Positions 1-7,458 of a stretch of 17,840 nucleotides of DNA are shown piece after piece. The position numbers were made by a program, and so were the translations under genes. This stretch comes from JAGGZI01 sp964399605 (lineage in GTDB: Archaea; Aenigmatarchaeota; Aenigmatarchaeia; PWEA01; JAGHBM01). Each line of letters begins with the position of its first letter. Position 1 is the first letter of the stretch. A model generated the notes under the pieces. It did no database searches. It was not told the origin of the DNA and was given only the letters and a program-made list of their open reading frames with translations. Where the stretch lies: the NCBI GenBank assembly GCA_964399605.1, contig CAYNRH010000016.1, positions 1-17,840 of the forward strand. Direction: 5' to 3'.

Positions 1-482
1 AGGTCTTCATACTTTCCTTTTAAGTATTCTTTCCCGGTTAAGGCGCATACCAGTGCATCATATTCATCCTTGTTCGCGGCCTTGCTCCTATCCAAGCCAA
101 AAATCTTCTCAGAAGCCTTTGAGAAAACTTCTATCACGTTAAAACCTTTATTTCTCAGAATTTTAACAAGCATCTCTGCCCTTCTTGTCAAAGGCTTCAT
201 GCCCGGAAACAAAGGTGAGAGGGGTTTGAATCCCCTGTTCATGAGTTTTATCTCTCCAGAACGGTAAAGGCCATTTTTTGGAAAAGCAAAAGGAGCATCT
301 ATTGCTATAACATCTATCTTCTTTTCAGAATTTTTTTCTTCTATTTCGTTAAGGATTTCCCTGTCATATAAAAGCCGCTTAACCTGAATCTTATCCTTCT
401 CTTCTGTATCTGTAACATCAAGAACACAGAATCCAGTTTCATTTGTTTCAAGCCCAGCAAGGTCTATGCCAATAATGCGCAT
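1..482 (-). CDS. DUF429 family protein, RNase H-like fold (partial, 3' end outside window)
   Basis: About 160 N-terminal residues are visible; the rest lies beyond base 1. The protein opens MRIIGIDLAG, has a second acidic strand VIAIDAPFAFP near residues 58-68 and a late DEYDALVCALTG near 139-150. This gives three acidic positions (D7, D62, D142) spaced as in DUF429 (predicted nuclease, RNase H/actin-like fold). The family's cellular substrate is not firmly known. The ATG at 482-480 has no Shine-Dalgarno. A TATA-like stretch around 506-515 on the minus strand lies about 26 nt upstream, so a leaderless transcript is likely. It is divergent from the 577 gene. The family call is from motif recognition; a nuclease role is inference. 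Confidence 0.8.
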   Translation of the reverse strand, partial: MRIIGIDLAGLETNETGFCVLDVTDTEEKDKIQVKRLLYDREILNEIEEKNSEKKIDVIAIDAPFAFPKNGLYRSGEIKLMNRGFKPLSPLFPGMKPLTRRAEMLVKILRNKGFNVIEVFSKASEKIFGLDRSKAANKDEYDALVCALTGKEYLKGKYED

Positions 483-532
483 AATAATGTATTATATCAG
501 TGAGAATAAATAACTTCCAGGGAGTAAAATTC

Positions 533-544
533 AGATATAAATAG
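533..544 (+). promoter_or_regulatory. TATA box of the 577 gene
   Basis: AGATATAAATAG matches an archaeal TATA element. It predicts a transcript start near 563, just ahead of the Shine-Dalgarno AGGTGTGA (566-573). Confidence 0.5.
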
Positions 545-576
545 TTTTATAATAAAATTTAAATCAGGTGTGAAAC

Positions 577-1572
577 GTGGATGAAAAAACAAAAAAAGAA
601 ATAATTCAGGTTTTTCAGGAAGAACTAATTGGTACAAAATGGATGGAAAGAGGAGAAAGATTTGCCCTTGTAAATGACAAACCCAAATATAAAGGTGAAA
701 AGAAACCGCGTCTTTTTGCCTTTGAGAGAGGGTGGTTGTTTCCACAATCTATTGAAGAAATATACTCAAATGAAAATATGAATGTCGTCATTAGAGAAAA
801 TAAAGAACATAAGGACGATAATTTTCTCTGGGCTCAAGACAAATCAACGGGCATGGCTTCTAGGTGGATTACGGTAAAGTCTTATGATACACGCCCAGAA
901 GATGAAATTATTAAAGACATTTCCTCTAGCATAGAATTTTATATAAAATATGGAAAATCTGAAGGAGAAAAGTATTATGCATCGCTGACGGATAATGCTG
1001 AAGCCCTGCACAATCTTCTGAAGCCTCTTGACTGGGGATATTACAGCATGTCTAATTACAATGGATTATATACAAAGAGTCCTGATGAAAAATTTTACAC
1101 AACAATAAAGTTAGGCCCTTCTAAGGGTATGTATCTTGTCAAAGATTTGAATGAAGAACTGAAAAGGATAAAGGACCACATAAAGGGAGAAACCGGTCTT
1201 GAGCCAAGTTCTAAGAAAGAATTTAAAATAGAAAAAAATGATTACAGAGCGTTCAAGTTTGGTGAGTTGGTGTATGAAGAAAATATAGGGCAATTAACTA
1301 GATTAAGCTTTTTAAAACTGACAGACGAAAGACTGAAAAAAGAAGCACAGTACATTGATGGAATTGTTGAGAATTTTAATTGGGATGGAAAAAGACTTAT
1401 GGGACACACGGAAGAAGATTTTATGCATAAAACAACTGTAATACTTTATCCTGATCAGTTTATAGCTTCTGATTCTGGTGGCGGCGGGAGAGCTTTATAT
1501 TCTTGCACTTTAGAAGACCTGAAAATGTATAAAAAAGAGCAAAAATGCCACAACTGGTGGATTGAACGATAA
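577..1572 (+). CDS. Hypothetical protein, 331 aa, unrecognised
   Basis: I do not recognise this protein. It starts at GTG 577, three bases after the Shine-Dalgarno-like AGGTGTGA; an in-frame TGA at 571 rules out a longer form. It is soluble-looking, with no signal peptide or membrane helix, and rich in Lys, Glu and aromatic residues. Visible landmarks are RLFAFERGWLFPQS (about 45-60), a Gly run SDSGGGGRALYSC near 302-314, and a terminal EQKCHNWWIER. The mixed acidic/basic composition and aromatic clusters suggest a folded cytoplasmic enzyme or binding protein, but no catalytic motif is obvious. It stands alone between divergent DUF429 and SRP54, with its own TATA box. It could be a lineage-specific accessory gene. 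Confidence 0.8.
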   Translation: MDEKTKKEIIQVFQEELIGTKWMERGERFALVNDKPKYKGEKKPRLFAFERGWLFPQSIEEIYSNENMNVVIRENKEHKDDNFLWAQDKSTGMASRWITVKSYDTRPEDEIIKDISSSIEFYIKYGKSEGEKYYASLTDNAEALHNLLKPLDWGYYSMSNYNGLYTKSPDEKFYTTIKLGPSKGMYLVKDLNEELKRIKDHIKGETGLEPSSKKEFKIEKNDYRAFKFGELVYEENIGQLTRLSFLKLTDERLKKEAQYIDGIVENFNWDGKRLMGHTEEDFMHKTTVILYPDQFIASDSGGGGRALYSCTLEDLKMYKKEQKCHNWWIER

Positions 1573-1713
1573 TTAAAAGATTCTCTTTTGGTGTAATGTT
1601 CCTTCTATCCCATTCGCTTTGAAAAAAGACTGACATATATTCTCCATAATTCTCAGAAATCAATTCAAATAGTTTCGTAGGTAAATGTTTCAACCGGAAC
1701 AAAATCACTGTCC

Positions 1714-1726
1714 ATAATATATTAAT
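1714..1726 (+). promoter_or_regulatory. TATA box upstream of SRP54
   Basis: The stretch ATAATATATTAAT would place transcript initiation near 1745, leaving a leader of about 25 nt with the Shine-Dalgarno. A second TATA-like element, TTAAATAT at about 1740, is less well placed. Confidence 0.4.
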
Positions 1727-1768
1727 AAAGTCCTAAATCTTAAATATCTGTTGTCTATAGGTGTTATT

Positions 1769-3085
1769 ATGGTTTTGGAAAAACTGGGCTCCGCACTTAA
1801 GGGAACCCTTAGGAAAATCACTGGAAGAGGTTTCGTGGATAAAGAGCTTTTGGAAGAGCTGAGTAGGGACATACAGCGCGCGCTTCTACAATCAGACGTA
1901 AATGTCAAGCTAGTTTTTGAGCTGACAAAAACTATAAAGGACCGCGCCTTGAATGAAAAGCCACCAACAGGATTAACGCAAAAAGAACACGTAGTAAACA
2001 TAGTTTATGAGGAACTTGTGAAATTTCTTGGTGGAAAAAGTTCGGAGATGCCACTGAAACCCACAAAAATTCTGCTCGTCGGCCTGTTCGGCTCTGGAAA
2101 AACCACAACCGTGGGAAAACTTGCATTATTTTACAAAAAGAAGGGGCTGAAACCATGCATGATAGCCTGCGACACTTTCAGGCCCGCTGCATATGAACAG
2201 CTTAAGCAGATAGGAGAGCAGATAAATGTTCCTGTTTTTGGAAATCCAAAAGAAAAGAACTCTTCCAAAGTTTTAAAAGAGTCGCTTAAAAAAGCAGAAA
2301 AATACGATGTTAAGATTGTAGACTCCTCTGGAAGAGACGCTCTGAATAAGGAAATGATTGATGAGGTAAAAAGGCTAAACAGCATCCTGCAGCCTGAGGA
2401 AAAAATACTTGTCATCCCTGCAGACCTCGGACAGCAGGCAGAAGCTCAGGCAAAAAGCTTTCGGGATGCACTTGGAATCACTGGAGTTATAGTAACCAAA
2501 ATGGACGGAACTGCAAAAGGAGGAGGTGCCCTGAGCGCATGCGCAGCAACAGGAGCACCAGTGAAGCTTATAGGAACAGGTGAGAAACTTGATGCCTTGG
2601 AAAAATTTGACCCGGAAAGGTTCATATCAAGAATGATTGGCTTCGGAGACCTGAAAACACTTCTGGAAAAGGCAAAGGAAGTTGGTGCGGACGAAACCGC
2701 CAAAAAAGTAGTATCCGGAAAATTCACCTTGGATGAATTTTATGAGCAAATAGAGCAGGTTCAAAAAATGGGGCCACTCTCCCAGGTGGCAAGCATGATA
2801 CCCGGATTTTCAAAAATAAAGGCAATGGGAAAAGTCCCTGATATGAACGTTCAGGAAGAAAAATTAAAACATTTTAAATTTATAATGGATTCAATGACAC
2901 CTGAAGAGAGGCAGGACCCGTCAATCATAAACGGCTCAAGAGTTAGGAGAATAGCCAAGGGTTCTGGATGCACTGAATCTGAAGTCCGTGAGCTACTCAA
3001 ACTTTACAAACAAAGCAAAAAAGTTATGAAGATGATGAAACCAGGGAAAAGAGGTTTTGGAGTCTTGAAACAACTTGGAATGTAA
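1769..3085 (+). CDS. srp54: Signal recognition particle 54 kDa protein (SRP54/Ffh)
   Basis: SRP GTPase that binds 7S RNA and signal sequences and delivers ribosomes to the receptor FtsY at the membrane. It is 438 aa, normal for archaea. N domain: residues 1-95. G domain: P-loop GLFGSGKTTT (105-114), DTFRPAAYEQ (135-144), G3 DSSGRD (185-190) and G4 TKMDG (243-247). M domain: from about 320, with GPLSQVASMIPGF (335-347) and the RNA-binding helix INGSRVRRIAKGSG (387-400), followed by a Met-rich tail. The start is the ATG at 1769, not the in-frame TTG at 1751: GGTG at 1760-1763 sits 5 nt before it, and the family begins MVLxKLGxAL. Slightly odd: G3 is DSSGR rather than DTAGR, and the usual IGQQ region reads ADLGQQ. 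Confidence 0.97.
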   Translation: MVLEKLGSALKGTLRKITGRGFVDKELLEELSRDIQRALLQSDVNVKLVFELTKTIKDRALNEKPPTGLTQKEHVVNIVYEELVKFLGGKSSEMPLKPTKILLVGLFGSGKTTTVGKLALFYKKKGLKPCMIACDTFRPAAYEQLKQIGEQINVPVFGNPKEKNSSKVLKESLKKAEKYDVKIVDSSGRDALNKEMIDEVKRLNSILQPEEKILVIPADLGQQAEAQAKSFRDALGITGVIVTKMDGTAKGGGALSACAATGAPVKLIGTGEKLDALEKFDPERFISRMIGFGDLKTLLEKAKEVGADETAKKVVSGKFTLDEFYEQIEQVQKMGPLSQVASMIPGFSKIKAMGKVPDMNVQEEKLKHFKFIMDSMTPEERQDPSIINGSRVRRIAKGSGCTESEVRELLKLYKQSKKVMKMMKPGKRGFGVLKQLGM

Positions 3086-3140
3086 GTAAAATTTAAATTT
3101 TTTACTGCATATATATTTTATGAATTTCTAGGTGATCAGA

Positions 3141-3467
3141 ATGAACAACGTTAATTATTCATTTAATATAAGATATAAAGAAGGTAGTTACATAGAAAAT
3201 GCCATAAATCAACTAGATATAAATCCAATTTTTGGAACTGGGATTGCACAAGTGTATAAAATCAGAGAAGGGGTTCTTCTGCTAGAGAATCTTGAAAATC
3301 CCTATGAAATATCAGTATATGCTGAAGGAACAGAAAATGTTGAGATGGCAAAAAGAATGGAAAAGAAACTAACAGAACTCGGAAAATTTGATAAAGTATT
3401 GGAAAAGATTGAAGAAAGAAGCAAAGAATTAATAGAAAATTTTGTTGAAATGTTCTCTGTGAAGTAA
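3141..3467 (+). CDS. Hypothetical small protein, 108 aa
   Basis: Not recognised. The start is chosen at ATG 3141, because GGTGATC at 3131-3137 is a good Shine-Dalgarno for it; an in-frame GTG at 3132 lies inside that SD and would add three residues. The sequence looks like a small alpha/beta protein: beta-rich N-terminus (YSFNIRYKEGSYIE), a central LLLENLENPYEISVYAEG strand pair, then a Lys/Glu-rich C-terminal helix (about 65-105). It has no Cys cluster and no membrane segment. A TATA-like CATATATATTTTA lies just upstream (about 3107-3119). It follows SRP54 by 55 bases, so co-transcription is possible but not shown. It ends 2 nt before the convergent antiporter stop. Confidence 0.75.
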   Translation: MNNVNYSFNIRYKEGSYIENAINQLDINPIFGTGIAQVYKIREGVLLLENLENPYEISVYAEGTENVEMAKRMEKKLTELGKFDKVLEKIEERSKELIENFVEMFSVK

Positions 3468-3478
3468 TTTTATTTTTC
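3468..3478 (+). terminator. T-rich terminator after the 3141 gene
   Basis: The run TTTTATTTTTC directly after the stop codon is typical of archaeal oligo-T termination. It lies inside the 3' end of the convergent antiporter gene. Confidence 0.4.
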
Positions 3479-4684
3479 ATTAAATTTTTTCTCAAATATA
3501 GCCAAGCCGATTGTGGATATTATCACAGTTGTTATAATTACTGTGAAAACTATTTCTGTAAAGATTTCTGTTCCCGGTATCTTGTATTGCACAAAAGGCA
3601 ACGAAGCTAAAACAGCTGCCGCAAGACCTCTCGGATATATTAAAGTCATTGTTATTAATTCATTCTCTTTGAGATTCTTCCTGAACATAACTATTTTAAC
3701 AGCCAAGTACCTCAAACCAAGCAATATGAGAGATATCAAGACACCATAGCCAATCAAATCCAACCTTGACATGGTTATCATAAGACCTATCAATGTGAAG
3801 AAAAACGTCCTAACAAAAAAAGTTATATAAGAATTAAAGACCCTTGTTTCCCTGTTGAGCCCAGCAAGTATATGCCTTATCTTCAGCATTTTCTTAACAT
3901 CGCTTATGTTTCCGAGCACGAGCCCAATCATGAATGATGTTATTGCTCCACTTCCTCCAATAAACTCTGAAAGTACATATAACAAAAATAAAAAACCTAT
4001 GGTCAGCATATAGTGATATTTATATTTAAAAAATTTGTGCCATATACTTCCCCAAACAACTCCAGCCACAAACCCTATAACGAGTGATATTGACAAAAGA
4101 CTTATAATTTTTGTTAGAATAACATAACCTGCATTTATTCCAGGGGAAAGTGCAAGAGTTTGAATAAGCACCAAACTAACTATAATAACTATTGGGTCTG
4201 TAAGAACAGATTCCATCTTAAGTATGAGAGAAGATTCTTTTTTTATTTTCTTTAGCTCTTCCAGGTTCTCCATTGTAGGTATAACTATTGCCGAACTGGT
4301 TCCCCCAACTATTGCACCAAGAAGCATAGAAACTATCCAGTTGAGTCCGAACATGAAATGTGTTATAATGCCAACTACAGACATTGACAGGACAAATCCC
4401 AATGTTGTTAGAAGAAACACATCTCCGGACTCCCTTATCAGCTTGTATATTTTTATGGATGACCCACCTTCAAAAAGTATTGTCAAAAGTGCCAATGCTG
4501 AAAATAAGGGAAAATAGTCCATTAGTGTATCGGATCTAATTATTCCAAAAATAGGTCCTATTACAACTCCAAAAAGGATTAGCCATATTATGTCCGGTAT
4601 TCTTGTCTTTTTGAAAAAATAATTTGAGAAAAAACCTATACCAATTATGGCTGCCACGAGAACAAATGCTATGCTAACTTCCAT
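3470..4684 (-). CDS. Cation:proton antiporter, CPA superfamily (NhaP/CvrA-like)
   Basis: Integral membrane exchanger of Na+ or K+ for H+. At 404 aa it is close to the usual membrane-core length, with about 12 hydrophobic segments and no cytoplasmic TrkA/RCK domain. Diagnostic parts are FEGGSSIK (71-78), GGTSSAIVIP (127-136) in the unwound TM4 region, ESVLTDP (158-164) at the ion-binding helix, and YPRGLAAAVLASLPF near the C-terminal end. The catalytic Asp (D163) is present, but the preceding residue is Thr, where CPA1 members usually have Asn and CPA2 members Asp. ATG 4684 has no SD; the TATA-like TATAAATATATG just upstream suggests a leaderless or very short-leader transcript. Ion preference cannot be told from sequence. 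Confidence 0.92.
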   Translation of the reverse strand: MEVSIAFVLVAAIIGIGFFSNYFFKKTRIPDIIWLILFGVVIGPIFGIIRSDTLMDYFPLFSALALLTILFEGGSSIKIYKLIRESGDVFLLTTLGFVLSMSVVGIITHFMFGLNWIVSMLLGAIVGGTSSAIVIPTMENLEELKKIKKESSLILKMESVLTDPIVIIVSLVLIQTLALSPGINAGYVILTKIISLLSISLVIGFVAGVVWGSIWHKFFKYKYHYMLTIGFLFLLYVLSEFIGGSGAITSFMIGLVLGNISDVKKMLKIRHILAGLNRETRVFNSYITFFVRTFFFTLIGLMITMSRLDLIGYGVLISLILLGLRYLAVKIVMFRKNLKENELITMTLIYPRGLAAAVLASLPFVQYKIPGTEIFTEIVFTVIITTVIISTIGLAIFEKKFNEK

Positions 4685-4699
4685 AGAAAAGAACTGGTT

Positions 4700-4745
4700 T
4701 CATATATTTATAAAAGTTTACTGCAACCGGGCTTAAATATTTTTG
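4700..4745. promoter_or_regulatory. Divergent promoter region, antiporter / 4774 gene
   Basis: The 89-base gap holds two TATA-like elements. TATAAATATATG on the minus strand (about 4701-4713) serves the antiporter. CTTAAATATTTTTGG on the plus strand (about 4733-4747) is placed for a start near 4760 ahead of the 4774 gene. Confidence 0.45.
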
Positions 4746-4773
4746 GTTCCATTATATTAACAGGTGAAAGAGG

Positions 4774-5118
4774 ATGGACGAACTTGAAAATATTAAAGAA
4801 ATGCTTATGAAAATTGGATGTAATGATGTTATAGCTGAATTTAAGTTTGCTGGTAAGGGTAGAATTATAGAAGCAGACGGGAACAAATTGAATGTAAGTA
4901 CAGAAACAAGTGATCTTAGAAAGGAAATAGAATATGAAATTGATACAAAAGAGCCAATTTATGCTACTGTGCCTTGGGATAAAGGAGTTGGTTTTTTAAC
5001 AATATATCTTGAAGAAAGAAAGATACGCCCCGACAGTATAGGGCCTGAAAAAGTAAAAGAAATTGAAATAATTGGAGAGAAATATGGGTTTAAAGTGGAA
5101 CCATACGATAAAGAATAA
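4774..5118 (+). CDS. Hypothetical small protein, 114 aa
   Basis: Not recognised. The ATG at 4774 follows a clear Shine-Dalgarno AGGTGA (4762-4767) with 6 nt spacing. The protein is acidic and soluble-looking: an N-terminal helix MDELENIKEMLMKIG, beta-rich segments around AEFKFAGKGRIIEADGNKLNV (split about 19-39) and PIYATVPWDKGVGFLTIYLEE, and a C-terminal helix plus GFKVEPYD. It has one Cys and no membrane segment. It has its own TATA element, is divergent from the antiporter and convergent with the HD-type gene one base further on. A small alpha/beta domain is likely, but no function can be assigned. Confidence 0.75.
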   Translation: MDELENIKEMLMKIGCNDVIAEFKFAGKGRIIEADGNKLNVSTETSDLRKEIEYEIDTKEPIYATVPWDKGVGFLTIYLEERKIRPDSIGPEKVKEIEIIGEKYGFKVEPYDKE

Positions 5119-5119
5119 T

Positions 5120-5716
5120 TCACAAATTCTCTTTTTTCTGCTCAAGCCAGTGCATCCACTTCCTGTAAAAACGCGTCCCTATTTCCCTGCCTTTCTTTGA
5201 TTTTATTTGCCTGTATTTTGAATTCACTATCTTTTTACACGACTCTATTATCTCTTCCTTGTTCTCTCCCATCCACAATCTGGCTTCAAACCAGATTGGC
5301 AGGGTGTTTTCCAAAAAAGACAAGTTGTCTGCCTCTCTGAGCAGTTTAGATTCTTTGGTTGGCGCAGTTTCGTGTTTTTCTATCAAGCTGACAGTCTTTT
5401 TTATCAAAGATTTTGGTGCCTTTTTCTTTTCTAAAAAATCTTTGGCTATTGCAGCACTCCTGTCCTCATGTTTTTTTCCTATAAGATTCCTGTAGCCCTC
5501 CCCTTTTCTGAAAGCTCTTTCTATGCCATGAAGAAGCGCTGCTATTTCAAGGGGAGTGGTATCTCTACTGGTCCCTTCAGTAAGCTCAAGCAAATACTCT
5601 CTCGTTTGAAGCAGGTGCCTTATCATACCTTCAGCTATTACTTTGGGAAGGTTGCTGCTTTCAAAGCAATCTATCATAAATTCCTCTGACTTTTCAACAA
5701 AATCGTTATCTTTCAT
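5120..5716 (-). CDS. HD-superfamily-like protein with altered HD motif
   Basis: 198 aa, all-helical and cytoplasmic. The layout resembles small HD-type metal phosphohydrolases: H34 in RHLLQTREY, then IAALLHGIER (58-67), HEDRSAAIAKDFL (83-95), IEKHE (112-116) and LREADNLSFLEN (126-137), which supplies the late Asp (D130). The expected His-Asp pair is His63-Gly64 here; the reading CAT GGC is clear. Metal binding may therefore be changed or lost, or the nearby Glu/His may compensate. DUF4202-like proteins, where this motif also varies, are an alternative family. GGAGTGATCC lies just before ATG 5716 and overlaps the end of the upstream Cys-rich ORF, so the two are probably translationally coupled. 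Confidence 0.7.
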   Translation of the reverse strand: MKDNDFVEKSEEFMIDCFESSNLPKVIAEGMIRHLLQTREYLLELTEGTSRDTTPLEIAALLHGIERAFRKGEGYRNLIGKKHEDRSAAIAKDFLEKKKAPKSLIKKTVSLIEKHETAPTKESKLLREADNLSFLENTLPIWFEARLWMGENKEEIIESCKKIVNSKYRQIKSKKGREIGTRFYRKWMHWLEQKKENL

Positions 5717-5722
5717 ATAGGA

Positions 5723-5875
5723 TCACTCCTCTTCAAGTTTAGAAGCACAAACTCGCAAATACTTGCAGTTTATACAATCGTTTTTGCCTATTGGGCATAT
5801 TATTTCACCGCTTTTAACCTTGCTGATTAGCAGGTCTCTCAGCTTCAGTTCACGGGATTTACTTAAATTAGACAT
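5723..5875 (-). CDS. Small Cys-rich protein, 50 aa
   Basis: A short frame starts at ATG 5875 and stops at TGA 5725-5723. It encodes a basic helical N-terminus (MSNLSKSRELKLRDLL) followed by a compact cluster CPIGKNDCINCKYLRVC at residues 27-43. The four cysteines (C27-x6-C34-x2-C37-x5-C43) are spaced to bind zinc or an Fe-S cluster. Reasons to take it as real: its stop overlaps the Shine-Dalgarno of the HD-type gene in operon fashion, and the cysteines are concentrated in one knuckle. There is no SD before its ATG; a TATA-like TTATATAAC at about 5919-5927 suggests a short leader. Which metal it binds, and its role, are unknown. Confidence 0.65.
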   Translation of the reverse strand: MSNLSKSRELKLRDLLISKVKSGEIICPIGKNDCINCKYLRVCASKLEEE

Positions 5876-5913
5876 AACAATTATATGTACTTGATGGTTT
5901 ATTAAACTTACAC

Positions 5914-5960
5914 ATATGTTATATAATTACAGTTACTTCTTATAAGTAATATTTATATAG
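5914..5960. promoter_or_regulatory. Divergent promoter region of the two small Cys-rich genes
   Basis: The 110-base gap holds a minus-strand TATA candidate (about 5914-5927) and a plus-strand ATTTATATAG (5951-5960). The plus element predicts initiation at about 5982, within a few bases of ATG 5986. Confidence 0.45.
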
Positions 5961-5985
5961 TTAAAAAAATGAACTATGTTAGTCG

Positions 5986-6159
5986 ATGTATATGTCTAAT
6001 GGGGAGTCTTTTATAAAAGAGGGAAAATACTTGATAAAATGCTGTAAGGGATATGCAACAGGCTTGTGTGGCGGAGAAAAATCCCGCGAAAGATGCGTGC
6101 TGAACTATGAAAATTGTGAAATATATAAGCGCATTTATGAAGAACCAAAAGAAATATGA
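5986..6159 (+). CDS. Small Cys-rich protein, 55-57 aa
   Basis: The frame opens at ATG 5986 (or in-frame ATG 5992) and ends at TGA 6157-6159. A stop codon at 5980 blocks any extension. It is probably leaderless, given the TATA box at 5951-5960. The protein carries five cysteines: a vicinal pair in IKCCKGYATGLCGG, then RCVLNYENCEIYKR. Counted from ATG 5992 these are C17, C18, C26, C35 and C42. Such spacing suits a structural zinc or Fe-S site. It is divergent from the other small Cys-rich ORF and lies 33 bases before Pus10, whose transcript it may lead. No family is recognised. Confidence 0.65.
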   Translation: MYMSNGESFIKEGKYLIKCCKGYATGLCGGEKSRERCVLNYENCEIYKRIYEEPKEI

Positions 6160-6192
6160 ATTCTTTTTATATTACAAAACGTAGTGATATTC

Positions 6193-7446
6193 ATGGAAAA
6201 GTCTACTGTACTGGAGAAAGCCAAGAGAATACTCAATCTTGGGTATGTTTGTGACCACTGCCTTGGCAGGCAGTTTGCACAGCTTCTTCAGGGATACGAG
6301 AATTCTGAAAGAGGTAAAATTATAAGAAGCTTCGTTGCCATATCACTGGATTCTGGAGAAAAGATTGGAGTGGACCTGTCAAATTTTGAAGGATTCAAAC
6401 TAAGGTTTAAGGAAATCAAAAAAACAGACAACAAAAAAACATGTGTAGTATGCAAAAACCTCTTTGAAGAACTTGATAAATATGTAAAAATTGCAGAAAA
6501 AAAACTCAAAAAAATTGAATTCAACAATTTTCTTGTGGGCACAAAACTAACAAAAAAATTAGTTGGCACAGAAGAATGGATATGGGAAAATGCTGGAATT
6601 GAATGGTGCGAACCAATAAAATCAGAACTAAACAGATTGATGGGAAAAGAGCTTGAAAAAAGATTTAAAAAGCCGGTAGAATTCAAAAAGCCGGAAGTTG
6701 TTGTAACACTGAACTTGAGAAAAAAAGATGTTGATTTAAGCATAAACTCCTTGTACCTTTATGGGGAATACAACAAGTTTGTCAGAAACATACCGCAGAC
6801 CAAATGGCCATCAGGCAAGTACAAAAATTCAATAGAGCAGATAATAGCAAGGCCCCTGATGAAACAGATTGGCGGCTCAGGGCACAAATTCCATGGATGC
6901 GGAAGAGAAGACATAGACGCAAGATGCCTCGGCTGGAGACCATTTGTATTGGAAATTTTAGAGCCTAAAAAAAGGAAAATAGACCTTAAGAAACTAAGAG
7001 AAGATGTAAAGAAAACCAAGAAAGTTGAGATAAGAAAACTCAAGGTTGTTGGTTCGGAAGTTGTGGAAAGGATAAAATCATCAAGGCCTGAAAAAACGTA
7101 CAGGACCGTGGTTAAATTAAAGGAAAAAATTGACAATAAAGACTTAAAAAAGCTCTCAATCCTGAAAAATAAAATGATTTATCAGGAAACCCCGCAAAGG
7201 GTTTTGCACAGAAGGGCAGACAAGCTCAGAAAAAGGGTTGTAAAAGACATAAAATGGAAAAAAATTGGAAATAAAAAAATTGAGCTTACATTAACAACAG
7301 AAGCTGGAACGTACATAAAAGAGCTCGTATCCGGTGACAAAGGAAGAACATACCCGTCTGTTTCTGAAATTTTGAGAAACCCGGCAGAAGTCACAGAGCT
7401 GGATGTCGTTAAAGTGCATAAAAAAGAGAACTATGTAAAGGGTTAG
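6193..7446 (+). CDS. pus10: tRNA pseudouridine synthase Pus10
   Basis: Makes pseudouridine 54 (and in many archaea 55) in the T-loop of tRNA. It is 417 aa, typical for archaeal Pus10. The N-terminal accessory domain has two CxxC pairs, C20-C23 (YVCDHCLGRQF) and C84-C87 (TCVVCKNLF), expected to hold one zinc, followed by a THUMP-like region. The catalytic part contains GCGREDIDARCLGWRPF (235-251), the signature motif; the second Asp (D242) is the probable nucleophile. A further motif, TEAGTYIKELVSGDKGR, lies near 369-385. The start is ATG 6193, with GTGAT at 6184-6188 as Shine-Dalgarno; the in-frame GTG 6184 is part of that SD. Lys-rich, as is common in small archaeal genomes. Confidence 0.95.
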   Translation: MEKSTVLEKAKRILNLGYVCDHCLGRQFAQLLQGYENSERGKIIRSFVAISLDSGEKIGVDLSNFEGFKLRFKEIKKTDNKKTCVVCKNLFEELDKYVKIAEKKLKKIEFNNFLVGTKLTKKLVGTEEWIWENAGIEWCEPIKSELNRLMGKELEKRFKKPVEFKKPEVVVTLNLRKKDVDLSINSLYLYGEYNKFVRNIPQTKWPSGKYKNSIEQIIARPLMKQIGGSGHKFHGCGREDIDARCLGWRPFVLEILEPKKRKIDLKKLREDVKKTKKVEIRKLKVVGSEVVERIKSSRPEKTYRTVVKLKEKIDNKDLKKLSILKNKMIYQETPQRVLHRRADKLRKRVVKDIKWKKIGNKKIELTLTTEAGTYIKELVSGDKGRTYPSVSEILRNPAEVTELDVVKVHKKENYVKG

Positions 7447-7458
7447 AGATGCCAACAC

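Noticed and set aside
1769..3085. FtsY instead of SRP54
   Set aside because: The C-terminal Met-rich M domain with the RNA-binding helix (INGSRVRRIAKGSG) is present only in SRP54.
3086..3106. Hairpin terminator after SRP54
   Set aside because: GTAAAA pairs with TTTTAC around an A+T core, but the stem is short and G+C-free; the T-run alone could end transcription, yet evidence is too weak to list.
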